Part shown: piece after piece, positions 16,801 through 25,800 of the stretch | Numbering within the stretch: position 1 is the stretch's first letter | Layout: every line of letters starts with the position of its first letter | NCBI GenBank assembly: GCA_963834445.1 | Contig: CAWIBU010000002.1 | Span: 992,001 to 1,056,000, forward strand | Length of the DNA stretch: 64,000 nucleotides | Direction of reading: 5' to 3' | Source: PALSA-350 sp963834445 | Lineage (GTDB): Bacteria > Acidobacteriota > Terriglobia > Terriglobales > Acidobacteriaceae | Translations under genes and position numbers: made by a program | Notes under the pieces: generated by a model | Told to the model about the DNA's origin: nothing | Database searches by the model: none | Seen by the model: the letters and a program-made list of their open reading frames with translations, nothing else

Positions 16801-18423
16801 ATCGCCCACGGCGGAGAGTAGTTCAAACAAGGGAGAGGCCGGCGCGTTGCCCGAGAATGCCGTAGGCGGGCCGTTTGGATTGGTTAGGAAGACGGTAAAG
16901 GTGCCGACGGTCGAATCGGTAATCACGACGTCAGGGACACCGTCGCCGTTGAAGTCACCCACCTGGGTCGATGAAATGGTAGCGGAAACCACCGCCGGCC
17001 CACCCCCGGGCCCGTTGAAGGTGCCGTCCCCATTGCCCACCAGGATGGTCACCGAATCACTCGCACCGCTGACCCCCACTGCGAGGTCCAGCCTGCCGTC
17101 TCCATTGAAATCGGCTGTCGCCAGCGGAGCACCCTTGCTTCCCGAGTGCAGACTGCTTGAGACGGCAAAGGTTCCGTCTCCATTGCCGAGCAGGATCGAG
17201 ACAGTATCGGCATAGAGATCCGTAATGGCCATATCCTGTTTGCCGTCGCCGTTGAAGTCCCCTGCAGCGATCGTCCAGGGGGTGCCACTCATGGCGGGGC
17301 TGTTGGCAGTTGCGGTAAAAGTTCCATCGCCATTGCCGAGGAGAATGTTCAACGGATTCGCGGAGAGGTTGGTCACGGCCAGGTCGGGGATGCCGTCACC
17401 GTTGAAATCGGCCACGGCCATTTGCTTAGGATTAGCCCCGATGGAAGGACTCGAAGGAGCCACCTGGAAGGTTCCATCGCCGTTGCCGAGGAGAATGGTT
17501 ACTGTGTTGGAATCGCCATTTAACACCGCCAGGTCTTGCAGGCCGTCGCCGTTCAGGTCGGCCACCATCATGGGACCAAAGTTATAGGCATCGAAGGAGA
17601 GCAGCGGAGCGGTGGTGTAGGTTCCGTTCGCACTGCCTAACATGATTGTTAATGGCTGCAGAGGAGATCCTGTAACCAGGGCCAGGTCGGTGATGCCATC
17701 CCCGTTGAAGTCGCCGAGTGCTACCGCCCTGGTGGTTCCGCTGGTGGGGAGTGTCTGCGGAACAGGCCAGTCGATGCCCGCGACCGCCGTTCCCAGGGGC
17801 AGGGTGTCCAAAGCGGCGTTGCCATTGCTGGTATCGAGAAAAGACAGGGTCCCGGTGGGCGCGACCGTTGAGCCTGACTCCATGATCGTCGCTGTCACCG
17901 CGTAGTTGCCCCAACTCCCGGTTTCGTTGAGGGAAGTGGTACTTGCCAGAGGACCGATCGTGCCCGTCACAACCAGCGGGGTAGCGGCGGAGGAGCTACC
18001 GGCGTACGCGTTGGTTCCGGCGAAAACAGCTTTGTAGCTATGATTGCCGATTCCCGGACGGAATTTGAGGATTGCGGTTCCCGCGTGCGTGAGCTGGGCT
18101 ATGCCTATTAGATGGATATCGGTGCAGTACCCCACCGAGGCGTCGCAGAAGTTTACCTGCCCGGAGAGGGCGGCGCCGGACCCAGCTTGCACGCTTGCGG
18201 TGAGCGTGAGCACGGTTCCCGAGGTAACCGTGCTTACCGGGTTGAGGCCGGAAGTCACCGACAGGGTTGTGGTGGTTGGCGGCAGAGCGGCCGCACATGA
18301 AGTTTTGCAAGACCCACTGAGGATCGCCGCGGCGGCAACGGACCACAACGCAGGCGCCCAGGCCATTCGTTTCAGGCGGGAAGCGAGACGGTCACTTGTT
18401 GGGTATGCGAGCCTGGCTTTCAT
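10816..18423 (-). CDS. Giant secreted repeat protein: Ig-like, FG-GAP/VCBS, chitobiase-C and NHL domains
   Basis: A 2535-residue extracellular protein. A signal peptide (about 1-45, ending near SGSCKTSCAAA) is followed by an Ig-like Big_3-type domain (about 50-150). Two blocks of FG-GAP/VCBS repeats (about 235-560 and 800-1120) carry many calcium-binding DFNGDGxxD loops, with a second Ig-like domain between them. Chitobiase/hexosaminidase C-terminal-like domains (for example ATIYYSTDGSTPT) lie at about 1190-1345 and 1715-1800. Two NHL beta-propeller blocks (about 1358-1710 and 1805-2150; units such as AGNGTGGYTGDNGPATSAQL) and further Ig-like domains follow. The tail has two hydrophobic segments split by ARRRR, then GCGGGGGG and a short beta domain ending TVQ. 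It is probably a surface or adhesive protein; no catalytic motif was seen. The opposite strand is full of shadow frames. Confidence 0.93.
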   Translation of the reverse strand: MKARLAYPTSDRLASRLKRMAWAPALWSVAAAAILSGSCKTSCAAALPPTTTTLSVTSGLNPVSTVTSGTVLTLTASVQAGSGAALSGQVNFCDASVGYCTDIHLIGIAQLTHAGTAILKFRPGIGNHSYKAVFAGTNAYAGSSSAATPLVVTGTIGPLASTTSLNETGSWGNYAVTATIMESGSTVAPTGTLSFLDTSNGNAALDTLPLGTAVAGIDWPVPQTLPTSGTTRAVALGDFNGDGITDLALVTGSPLQPLTIMLGSANGTYTTAPLLSFDAYNFGPMMVADLNGDGLQDLAVLNGDSNTVTILLGNGDGTFQVAPSSPSIGANPKQMAVADFNGDGIPDLAVTNLSANPLNILLGNGDGTFTATANSPAMSGTPWTIAAGDFNGDGKQDMAITDLYADTVSILLGNGDGTFAVSSSLHSGSKGAPLATADFNGDGRLDLAVGVSGASDSVTILVGNGDGTFNGPGGGPAVVSATISSTQVGDFNGDGVPDVVITDSTVGTFTVFLTNPNGPPTAFSGNAPASPLFELLSAVGDLNGDGRSDLEIGEQDGPSALYVTQPTETTTVTSNVSLVGVGQHLVDASYSGGGNFQASLSGTLPLWGVASATTTTLTVSSGGTPVTSVAPGTLVALSATVATGATPVTSGQVNFCDASASQCTDIHLLGTATLASNGTATWHFVPGAGAHSYKAVFVQDGYGLSSASAATSLAVGPARAPTYTDTTAITYSGPSGEYGFTGTVVGYGGTAAPTGSVSFLDTSFANTSLATAPLGPTTAGLGWLVSQTPTLASSQATQVTGDFNGDGIPDLALLSNTSSVPATTVTITILFGKGDGTFTAGPATPTTIVGELDYPMVATDLNGDGKMDLAILSYSVSGFENVATFLGNGDGTFAAPVSVTFNPTVNGGDLLPGSLIAADFNGDGKMDLAAVGNYVNVGGVTILLGNGDGTLTLKGTNLQPAQGFGRLASGDFNGDGIPDLIAIVYYGPQNAFVFLGKGDGTFVAATPFPLQGFTSSLVVGDFNQDGKVDVALGYASSVEVLLGNGDGTFNQAPGSPLTGAGLSLLAGDFNHDGKVDLAGLDNYYYVIDLYLGGGNGTFTPVSTTPVLNEYNDTPFSLVSADFNEDGVADLAMLSGHAVTASILLTEPTQTATATVSGITPVGAGTHNVVASYAGDANYSATVSSPVAVAAALAPVTFSPAPGTYSSAQTVTLTETVPGAAIFYWLSGPVNSNGFVPYTGPISLAMGGGETIQVYASETGYQGSSSTTANYYLNLPTLPVPALSPAGGSYAGAQTVTITDPVAGATIYYSTDGSTPTTSSAKYTGAIMVGASGTVSAIAVANGYTASAPASAQYLISSLRSSFIYTLAGNGSAGSSGDGGPATAAQLNSPTASVVDAAGNLYLADQNNNVVRRVAAGTGVVTTFAGNGTGGYTGDNGPATSAQLRYPSGMTLDGAGNLYIADTGNYVVREVTMATGTITTIAGTGTFGLSGDGGPAISAQFAGPTALAFDGAGNLYVADQSNSRIRQVAAKTGVITTVAGSQQSGYSGDGGPATSAQLNLPNGVAADSGGNLYIADSFNNVIRKVNASNGIISTVAGNGYGASQVGAYTGGYTGDGGPATSAELYLPEAVALDRLGNLYIADYDNQVIRMVTGNTGVISTVAGNGSACKSLGGDGGPATSAGFCYPRGITADSLGNLYIADTGNNRIREAYVSSLPPTAQTAAPAFSVAGGTYAGPQTVTITDSTPGAAIYVTLDGSTPNTAGYGYLGPVTVSSDLAIKAIAAAPGHVTSAPVTGAYTITAQPTDVIATVAGDGVAGFFDGGGKPANAQFGSLAGAAVDHSGNLFLADRTNSVVWEVMAKTGQVSIVAGIGPAGIGTAGTGNGAGLATNVQLNAPSGVAVDSTGNLYIADTGNNLVRKVAAGTGLITTYAGTGQGNSTTAVGDGGPATSAQLLQPSGLAVDSAGNLYIADPGDNLVRVVSASSGIITSVAGDGTAGSTAAGDGGPATSAGVEGALALALDGNGNLYIATANPTVVRKVTLSSGIITTVAGNGNYYGSSGDGGLATKAEVYPHGLAVDSAGNVYIADTAAIRKISAGTGVISTVAGTGYAGYSGDGGAATDAEIAQPQGVAFDAIGDLYIADQGNHRVREVFASTHTLLTPTVTLTPSATTINSAQALTVAVTVSGAGTTPTGSVTLTSGSYQAQQNLAGGTITFDLAAGSLPVGASTLTATYAPDNASAGAYQTASQSATVTVTSSTGAAAATVTVTPSATTITNDQALTASISVIGISGQATPTGTITLTSGSYSSQLALVSGGASFSLPAGTLTAAADTLTANYAGDPNYAPATGTATIDVVPVVLAVSAPSAVAPGSSATATATLSAGSTYAGTMNLTCVLAASPVAAQSVPTCTVAPASVTIAAGAKSTTTVTLHTTAASSGSALGQPGRSEWQLWGGGGGLMLALLCGVPARRRRMATMMMVLVYGFAALVGCGGGGGGSGSVSPPATPATTAGSYTFSVVGTDASNPKVTASANLTITVQ

Positions 18424-18817
18424 CGATGACTGCTCCAGTCAACCGCGAGCTTAATCCCTGTTTGGTCTCGTGGAGGACGAGAGAAGTGGCCCTTAGCGAA
18501 CTTTGCGGTTCGCACCGTCGCGGATACCAATTGCTGTTATCGCCGAGCGAGTCTACCACGGCGATATCCCGGCGGTGAACCCTTTTGTGCATTAATAGCG
18601 CGGAAAGGAAGCGTTTGCAAGTGACTTTAGCGTGAATTGGCGAGCGTAATCAGTAAGGTTACCAAACGGTTCCCGGTTGATTTTTTTTTGGGTCGCCTGG
18701 CTGGTGGATTCCCTGTCCCAATGAGCCCTCGGTTCATCAGCCGGGGTACCGGCGTTTTAGCATTCGCCAGGATGAGGGCGCGCCGGTTTTTCTCTGTTGG
18801 TCCTTTTTGCTTGCTTC
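18424..18817. other. Intergenic region between divergent genes
   Basis: About 394 bases separating the giant secreted protein (minus) from the PadR gene (plus). It should hold the promoter of the former. I found no convincing ORF, RNA gene or strong terminator; short open frames here lack ribosome-binding sites and family resemblance. Confidence 0.5.
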
Positions 18818-18865
18818 CCATAGCCATTCGAGTGGTGTATAACGTTTCCATAGTCATTCGAGTGG
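18818..18865. promoter_or_regulatory. Direct repeats CCATAGYCATTCGAGTGG upstream of PadR gene
   Basis: Two 18-bp copies (18818-18835 and 18848-18865) differ at one base and are 30 bp apart, flanking a TATAAC -10-like box (18838-18843). This spacing puts both on one face of the helix. They are a likely operator, possibly for PadR itself, just ahead of GGAGG and the GTG start. Confidence 0.55.
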
Positions 18866-18875
18866 AGGCGCGCAC

Positions 18876-19238
18876 GTGCTATCGAAAAGACCGCCGGAAG
18901 CTGGTGAGATCCTGCAGGGTACGCTGGACATGCTGATCCTGCGCACCCTGGTGATGGGCCCGGCCCATGGGCACACGATTGCCCAGGTCATCGAGCAAAC
19001 CTCGGAGAACGCGCTCGAGGTGGAGCAGGGCTCGCTCTATCCCGCATTGCATCGCCTTGAAGATCGGGGCTGGCTATCTGCGGAATGGGGTGTGAGCGAA
19101 AACAATCGCAGGGCAAAGTTTTACCGCCTCACTGGCAAAGGCCGGAAGGAGCTGAGCGCCGCCACCGGCCGCTGGCGCAGGATGTCGCGCGCCATTGGCC
19201 TTATTTTGGGTGACTCGATGGAATCAGCGGGAGAGTAA
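18876..19238 (+). CDS. PadR-family transcriptional regulator
   Basis: A 120-residue winged-helix repressor. ILQGTLDMLILRTLVMGPAHGH opens the PadR domain, followed by EVEQGSLYPALHRLEDRGW (recognition helix) and ENNRRAKFYRLTGKGRKEL (wing). This is the form usually paired with ADOP permeases in Acidobacteriota. The GTG start at 18876 follows GGAGG at 18863-18867 at 8-nt spacing. The ADOP gene starts 5 bp after this gene's stop, so the two are co-transcribed. It probably represses its own operon through the direct repeats upstream; the inducer is unknown. Confidence 0.93.
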   Translation: MLSKRPPEAGEILQGTLDMLILRTLVMGPAHGHTIAQVIEQTSENALEVEQGSLYPALHRLEDRGWLSAEWGVSENNRRAKFYRLTGKGRKELSAATGRWRRMSRAIGLILGDSMESAGE

Positions 19239-19243
19239 CGGCA

Positions 19244-21901
19244 ATGAGCATACGTCGCTTCATGCATCGCATCAGGAAAGATGAGGATTTGGCGGAGGAA
19301 ATCGAGTCGCACCTGGCTCATGAGCAGGACGCGCATGCAGAGCGCGGTCTATCCCCTGAGGAAGCACGCCGCCAAGCCCGCCTGCGCTTTGGAAACCCTC
19401 TCGCGACGCGGGAGCGCGTGTGGCGTTATCGGTCCTTCGCGATGGTGGAAGATGCATGGCGCGATCTGCGCTTCGCGGTGCGTTCACTTGCCCGCACACC
19501 CGGGTTCACTGCGATCGCGATCCTCGTCCTTGCGGTTGGTATTGGCGTGAATGCCGCAGTTTTTTCCGTAGTGAATGCCGTACTGCTCAAGCCGCTGACC
19601 TATCCCGACCCGCAGTCCCTGGTGCAACTGGTGACCACCAGCAACCGAGGACCACTCCCGCTGGCCGGCATCCCCGAGTACAACATCTGGCGGCAGCAAT
19701 CCGCCATCTTTCAGCAGGTGGCCGCCTACGACTGGGGCGCGGCCGGAGTGAACCTCACGGGCGGCGACCATGCCGAGCAGGTACTCGGCGTTCATGTCAC
19801 CCGCGGATACTTCGCGTTGTTCGGTGCTCCCGTGGTTGCCGGGCGCACCTTCACCGCAGCGGAAGATAGCCCCAATGGCGGTCATGTCATGGTGTTGAGT
19901 TATGGTTTGTGGAAGAGGCGTTTCGCCGGCAACCGCAAGATCGTCGGCTCTACCATCCAGGTGGACGGGCAGCCGTGGCTGGTTGTCGGCGTCATTGGCC
20001 GCCACTTTGTCACCGACGCGCCCGCTGATTTGTGGATACCTTATCAGTTCGATTTGACTTCGCGAGAAATGCTGCACAACTTCAACGTGGCCGCGCGGCT
20101 AAAGCCGGGGGTCACCGTTGCTCAGGCCAATGCGCAGCTCGCGCTGGCCGCTGACCAGTTCCGCCGCACTTACGGTAACTACACGCTGCCACCCCAGGGT
20201 GGCTTCGGAGCGGTTTCGCTGCAGGAGTTTTTGATTGGCGACACGCGCTTTCCGCTCATGGTCCTGCTCGGCGCTGTGGGGTTCGTGCTGCTTATCGCCT
20301 GCGCCAACGTGGCCAACCTGCTGCTGGCGCGAGCCTCTGTACGCAAGCGCGAACTTGCAACCCGCGCGGCCCTGGGGGCTGGGCGGGGACAGATTATTCG
20401 GCAACTGCTCACGGAGAGCCTTGTACTTTCGTTGGCAGGCGGCGTGTCAGGCCTGGTTGCCGGGTTCACTGGTGTGCGTCTGTTGCTCAGCATGAGCCCG
20501 GGTAATATTCCTCGCATCGGAGAACATGGTTCGGCGGTCGGGCTCGATTACCGTGTCCTGCTATTCACCTTAGGCATCTCGATGCTTACCGGCGTCTTCT
20601 TTGGGCTGGCGCCCGCGATCTCTGCGTCACGCGCTGATCTTATCGCTTCGCTCAACGACGGTTCCAATCGTTTCGGCATGGGCCTTCGGCCGGGCAAGAT
20701 TCGTTCGTTGCTGGTCGTCAGCGAGATCGCTCTGGCCCTGGTTTTGGTGATCGGAGCTACGTTACTCATTCGGACCTTTTTGAAGTTGCAGGATGTCAAT
20801 CCCGGGTTCACCACGCACAACGTCCTCACTGCGTCTATGTCAATGAACGGAAGCCGCTTTCAGAAGACAGGACCCGTTGCTGCGATCGTTCGTGACGGGC
20901 GGGAGCGGCTGGTGGCTCTGCCCGGAGTGGTGGACGCAGGGGTAAGCTACTGCCTGCCGTTACAGGGCTGCTTTGGGATGGGCTTCGATGTTCTCGGACG
21001 TCCCCGGGGCGCGACGCCGTTTACCGGTATGGCAGGCTTCTTTTCCATCTCGTGGAGCTATTTCTCAACTCTTGAGATTCCTTTGTTGCGCGGCCGCGCC
21101 TTCACGGAACGGGACGATAGCGGTGCGCCCGGGGTGGCGATCATCAACCAGGCGATGGCCCGGCAGTATTGGTCCAAAAGCGATCCGCTGCGTGACCACA
21201 TTCAGATCGGAGCGGGCGGGGCATTTGCCGAGCCACCCCGGCAGATCGTTGGCGTGGTGGGAGACACACGCGATGCCGGTGTGAATCGCGATCCCTTTCC
21301 GACGATGTACATTCCTATTGCACAAATCCCCGATGCGGAAACTGCGCTCAACGTCCAGGTCGCCCCGCTCTGGTGGATTGTGCATAGCCGCGTGAATCCG
21401 CTCACCCTGCGGGCCCCGATCGAAGCAGCCCTGCGTGAGGTCAGCGGGGGCTTGCCGGTCGCCCATGTGCGCACTATGGCCGAGGTCGAAGTGCGCAACA
21501 CCGCGCGTCAGCGCTTCAATATGCTGCTGCTCACCCTGTTTGGCGCGGCAGGATTGATGATGGCGGCCATTGGCGTCTATGGGGTCATGTCTTATTCCGT
21601 GCAGCAGCGCACCCAGGAACTGGGCCTGCGCATGGCTCTTGGGGCGCAGGCATCGCATCTCCGCAACATGGTCATCGGCCAGGGCATGATTCTTGCCGGC
21701 GCCGGCGTGGTTCTGGGCCTCAGCGCGGCGTTCTGGCTCACGCGCTTCCTGGCCAGCTTCCTCTTCGGGGTCAAAGCGTGGGATCCGATCGCATTCGTCA
21801 TCACGCCACTTCTGCTCAGCGCGGTCGCCCTGTTCGCCGTCTGGATACCGGCGAGAAGGGCAACTCGCGTCGACCCGATGACCGCGCTTCGGCTCGAATA
21901 G
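19244..21901 (+). CDS. ADOP-family ABC transporter permease (MacB/FtsX-like)
   Basis: An 885-residue protein. A cytoplasmic prefix (about 1-70: RKDEDLAEEIESHLAHEQDA, ARRQARLRFGN) is typical of acidobacterial duplicated orphan permeases. Two MacB-type units follow, each a periplasmic core plus an FtsX transmembrane bundle. The first unit has TM1 at about 85-110, the core to about 340 and the ANVANLLLARASVRKRELA segment; the second has TM near 490 and closes with QQRTQELGLRMALGAQ and ARRATRVDPMTALRLE. No ATPase is encoded nearby, as usual for this class. It may act as a mechanotransmission-type efflux or lipoprotein-handling permease with an ATPase encoded elsewhere. The gene is intact, in contrast to the related pseudogene at 26681-29416. 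Confidence 0.93.
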   Translation: MSIRRFMHRIRKDEDLAEEIESHLAHEQDAHAERGLSPEEARRQARLRFGNPLATRERVWRYRSFAMVEDAWRDLRFAVRSLARTPGFTAIAILVLAVGIGVNAAVFSVVNAVLLKPLTYPDPQSLVQLVTTSNRGPLPLAGIPEYNIWRQQSAIFQQVAAYDWGAAGVNLTGGDHAEQVLGVHVTRGYFALFGAPVVAGRTFTAAEDSPNGGHVMVLSYGLWKRRFAGNRKIVGSTIQVDGQPWLVVGVIGRHFVTDAPADLWIPYQFDLTSREMLHNFNVAARLKPGVTVAQANAQLALAADQFRRTYGNYTLPPQGGFGAVSLQEFLIGDTRFPLMVLLGAVGFVLLIACANVANLLLARASVRKRELATRAALGAGRGQIIRQLLTESLVLSLAGGVSGLVAGFTGVRLLLSMSPGNIPRIGEHGSAVGLDYRVLLFTLGISMLTGVFFGLAPAISASRADLIASLNDGSNRFGMGLRPGKIRSLLVVSEIALALVLVIGATLLIRTFLKLQDVNPGFTTHNVLTASMSMNGSRFQKTGPVAAIVRDGRERLVALPGVVDAGVSYCLPLQGCFGMGFDVLGRPRGATPFTGMAGFFSISWSYFSTLEIPLLRGRAFTERDDSGAPGVAIINQAMARQYWSKSDPLRDHIQIGAGGAFAEPPRQIVGVVGDTRDAGVNRDPFPTMYIPIAQIPDAETALNVQVAPLWWIVHSRVNPLTLRAPIEAALREVSGGLPVAHVRTMAEVEVRNTARQRFNMLLLTLFGAAGLMMAAIGVYGVMSYSVQQRTQELGLRMALGAQASHLRNMVIGQGMILAGAGVVLGLSAAFWLTRFLASFLFGVKAWDPIAFVITPLLLSAVALFAVWIPARRATRVDPMTALRLE

Positions 21902-22110
21902 CAGAGCACCTGTCTGCCGGCAGGCAAAGGGGAAACCAATTTGAGGAATGCTTACAAACCCCTCGCCTGGCCATCGATACTGATGCCGGTTTTGCTGATA
22001 GGGCTGCGCGCAAGAGCGCAGAGTGCCGCTGGTCCTTCGTAACAAGTCGCGATCGCTTTATCAGAAGCGATTATCAATCTTTTGTTCCTTGAATAAACGG
22101 ATCCGACTCG

Positions 22111-22497
22111 TCACCACAACCTGCTGACACCAAAGGCATCAAACGGCTGGTCATTGGAGACGAGTATGAGCTTTTCCAGCAACGCCTGGGCGACCAGGAT
22201 TCGGTCAAACGGGTCACGGTGAGTGCCCGGAAGGGTTCCTGGTACTTGCCCGTGCTGCAGGCTTATCGACAAGGCTGTGAATCCCTGATCGGCAATGGTC
22301 TCGCCAAGATTGCCGACGATTGAGGCAACGCCGGGTAGCTTTCCGATGCGGTACTTCGTGGCTATCTCCCAGGCGGAGGCAGCGCTGACAAAAATTGTGT
22401 TCTTCTCCTCAGCGATCGCTTTGCGTGCCGCAACCGAGAGTGCGCTCTCCCCGGCTAGCCACCAAAGGAAGGTGTGGCTGTCCAGCAGCAGCCGCAC
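22111..22497 (-). CDS. VapC-type PIN-domain toxin
   Basis: A 128-residue PIN ribonuclease of the Phd-linked VapC type. Acidic residues sit in RLLLDSHTFLWW (Asp6), AASAWEIATK (Glu) and HRDPFDRILVAQA (Asp), forming the metal site, and the C-terminus ISNDQPFDAF-like segment (LVSNDQPFDAFGV) is typical. It would cleave RNA, most often tRNA or rRNA in this family. It starts 5 bp downstream of a Phd-like antitoxin gene that carries a frameshift. The toxin reading frame itself is intact. Confidence 0.9.
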   Translation of the reverse strand: MRLLLDSHTFLWWLAGESALSVAARKAIAEEKNTIFVSAASAWEIATKYRIGKLPGVASIVGNLGETIADQGFTALSISLQHGQVPGTLPGTHRDPFDRILVAQALLEKLILVSNDQPFDAFGVSRLW

Positions 22498-22502
22498 AGC
22501 GG

Positions 22503-22734
22503 CTATTCCCCGGAACCCAGTTCCTGTTCGGGCAAGGGATCGAAAAATTCATGACTTACCGTGACAGTATCTTTAAGCGCCCCAAACTTGCGTAGGCGCC
22601 CTTGCGGCTGGAAACGGGACGAGTTTGGCAATTGGCTGCTTACCGTGCGCCAGCAGGATCTCCTCACCAGCTTCGACCCGCGCAAGGAGTTGCGACAGAG
22701 TTGTTTTAGCAGCATGAATGGTGACGATTTCCAT
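22503..22734 (-). pseudogene. Phd/YefM-type antitoxin with frameshift
   Basis: From the ATG at 22732-22734 the minus strand reads MEIVTIHAAKTTLSQLLARV, then EAGEEILLAHGKQPIAKLVP, a clear Phd/VapB antitoxin N-terminus. It then runs into a stop (TAA at 22573-22575) after 53 residues. The expected C-terminal part (RKFGALKDTVTVSHEFFDPL, ending GSGE) lies in the next frame and stops at 22503. A one-base insertion, or equivalent, near 22600-22610 (CCGCAAGGGCGCC) explains it. The DNA-binding half should still be made; the toxin-neutralising tail would be missing unless frameshifting, or a sequence error, restores it. Confidence 0.8.
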
Positions 22735-22820
22735 GGTTTGCCCTTGGCTAATGCTAGCTAGGGGGAAGAGCGTTGTCCATTATTCGCGGGTTTCCGCATC
22801 TCCGTCGCCGCCAACAGCGC

Positions 22821-25800
22821 TCAGAAAATGAACTTCCCGGTCAAGGAGAGAACACGAGCGCCGCTCAGCGTTCCCGGAATCTGCTGCACGCTGGTGACGG
22901 TGCCGAAGGCGCTGAAGGTGGGTTGCGCGTTGGGGCTGGAATCATGCCCAATCACTGCATTCGGATTGCCGCCGCTGGGGTGATTGAAGGCATTGAACGC
23001 CTCTGCCCGAAACTGAAACTTTAGTCGCTCATAGATTGCAAAATCCTTGAACAGCGAAATGTTCTGGTAAGAGAATCCCGGGCCCGCAAGCGTGTTTCTG
23101 GAGGTGTTGCCAAAGGCATATTGACCTGCATTGATGTTTGCCGGAAGCGCGTATGCGGTGGTATCGATGCAGGTCGTGTTGTGGATATAGTTCTTCAGGC
23201 TGCAATTTGCGTGCGGCGCGTGTACGAAGTTGGGCCGCTGGGTCCCCTGGCCGAGCCCGGCACTGTTGTAGTTCAGGCTCACGTTGAACGGCAGGCCGGA
23301 TTGCACGTTGACAATACCGTTGAGTTGCCATCCGCCCAGTGTTTCGCGAACCAGAAGATTGGAAGCCTGAAACGTGGGTAGAGAATAGGTGAGCACGCCC
23401 ACCACACGATTGCGAATGTCCCAGTTGGCGTTGCCATAATCGGCGGCGGGGTTGTACTGCTGAGAAAGGGTGCCGCCGCCATTCGAGTCGGCAGAAAGAT
23501 CCAGATCATGCGACCAGGTATAGCTGACCTGACCGGCCAATTGGTGGAAGGTGCGTTGCCGCAGCACAACGGTCACCGCATCGTAGTGAGAATAGGCGTC
23601 ATTCTGGATTTTGCGAATGTCGCCAAAAAGCTGGTTGGGACGCCGTTTGTTCAGTTGCCCTGGAGGTCCCGGAGTAAGAGGCTGATTGTCGTAAAAGCTG
23701 CGATCCAGGTGAATCGAATGCGATCCCAGATATTGCACATCGACTCCGGCGCCGTTCCACAGCCCATAGCCGGCATCGACATTCCATTGATAGCTGCGTG
23801 CCGTCTTATTGTTCGCATTGTCCGTAAAGGCACTCACATAGGTTCCGGGGATACCGGCCACGGGAGCCGCCTTACCTGCTCCCGGAGTCGGGTTCGTGAA
23901 GGTGAGCAAATTTGTCGGAGACGTGGTGTAGTTGACGGTTGCCGCAAAAGGGTAGTTACCCGTCGCCAGCGTATAGCTGTTCAACTGGTTCGCGTTGTAA
24001 TACGCACCGAAGCCGCCACGGAGGATTAGCTTATCCGTAGCCCGATACGCGAGGCCAATGCGTGGGCCCCAGTTGTCGTGCTGCGGATTTTGAAACTTGA
24101 AGCCGGGGGTAGGAACATAGGCTGCGCCCGAGGTCGCAGTTGTTGGAGGAATCAGGGCGGTCTCGTCAACGTTCAGAATGCGGGCAAAACCGTTCAAACT
24201 GTAGGGAACGGTAGGCAGATCGTAGCGCAGACCATAGTTAATGGTCAGTCTCTGCGTCGCTTGCCAGTTATCCAGGGCAAAGAATCCATCACGCCATTGC
24301 CCGACAGAACCTTTGATCGTCGCGATTGGTGTTTGGTTGTTGGCGGCCAATCCGAGAACAAAGTCTGCGGTGGCATAACCGGTGGAGTTGGAGCCGGCCG
24401 TGCCTGCGGCGAAATTGAACAAGCCCAGGGGATTGTTGGAGGCCTCGCGGCCGATCGTCAGCCGGCGGAATTCTACCCCGGCCATGATGGTGTGTCTGCC
24501 GCGCGTATAGCTGATCTCATCATAGAGATCGTAGGTGCGGTCGTCCTGATACCAGTTGCTGCCGGCATTGCCCAGCGTCTGGTAGTTCCCGGTGACCCCA
24601 GCCCCAGAGGTGCCGAAGGTGATAATTGGAATGCCGGGATTGTTATATTTCGTGTCGAAGTCGAAACCGGGAATACCCAGGCTGGTTCCCGCAGTCTTGA
24701 GGTTATTCTGCGACCAGTAGTTCAAATTGTTGGAGAAGAGTTTGTTGACGCCCAGATGGAAATCGTTGACTAAGCTGGGCGTGATGACGTGGGTGTAGCC
24801 GAACGCGTAGTTGCGGCTATCTGTAGGCCCGTACGAAGACCCGCTGGGGAGAAGCGTGCCGCCGACGATGCTCAGGTTCTGCCAGTGTAACCGCCCAAAA
24901 AGGCGAACATGCTCGCCGATGTTTTCGTCAATGCGATCCAGAGACTGGGTGATCGATACGTTTGTCGGGTAAGAGGCGTTGAGATTATTCAGCGTTCCGT
25001 TCTGTGTGCCGGCCACATTGGGTGCAAGCGAATATGCTTCCAGCTTTTGCGCAATCAAGCCATTGGCGCTTCCCAGTTCGCTCGCCGGTATCTGGTTGCC
25101 GGGGTAATACTGCCCGGTGGTTGGATCTTTGAGGCAGATGGCGACGCCGTTATTGGGCACGCAGGTGTTGCCGGTGATGCTGTATCCGCCGAGCGCGGAG
25201 AAGTCGCCCTTTTCCATCGCGGGCGTTAGCACAGACCCGATGCTGGTGTTTTGACCGATCTGATCCAGCTTTTCCCAGGAGCCAAAAAAGAACGTCTTGT
25301 CGCGCCCGTTGTAGAGCTTGGGAATGAAGACTGGACCACCCAGGGCAAAGCCGTACTGGTTGTAATGAAGCACTGGTTTCTTGCTGGTGGGGGTGGCGAG
25401 AAAGGGCTTCGCATTGAAGATGGTGTTCTCGATGTAGTCGTAGGCGGATCCATGCAGATCGTCGCTGCCGCTCTTGCTGACCAGGTTGATATGGATGCCC
25501 AGGTACGCCCCGTACTGCGCCGGGTAGTTGCCGCTCTGCATTTGCACTTCTGAGATGGCGTCGCTGCTGGGCCGCGCCGGCGCCGTGGTGATCAGGTTGT
25601 TCATGATCGAAACGCCATCGAGGGTGAGGCTGTTTTGAATTTCGCGCTGACCCGCTCCCTGAAAGTCTTCTCCTGGGGGCACGCCCGTGTACGACGTCTT
25701 CGACCCGATGACCACATTGGAGGAGAGGGCGGCAATTTCCAGTGCATTGTGCCCGTTGATGGGTAGATCCTCCACCATCTTTGTATTGAAGGTCTCGCCC

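Noticed and set aside
18627..18875. 82-residue minus-strand frame upstream of PadR
   Set aside because: Met/Arg/Lys-rich translation over the promoter repeats, with no ribosome-binding site.
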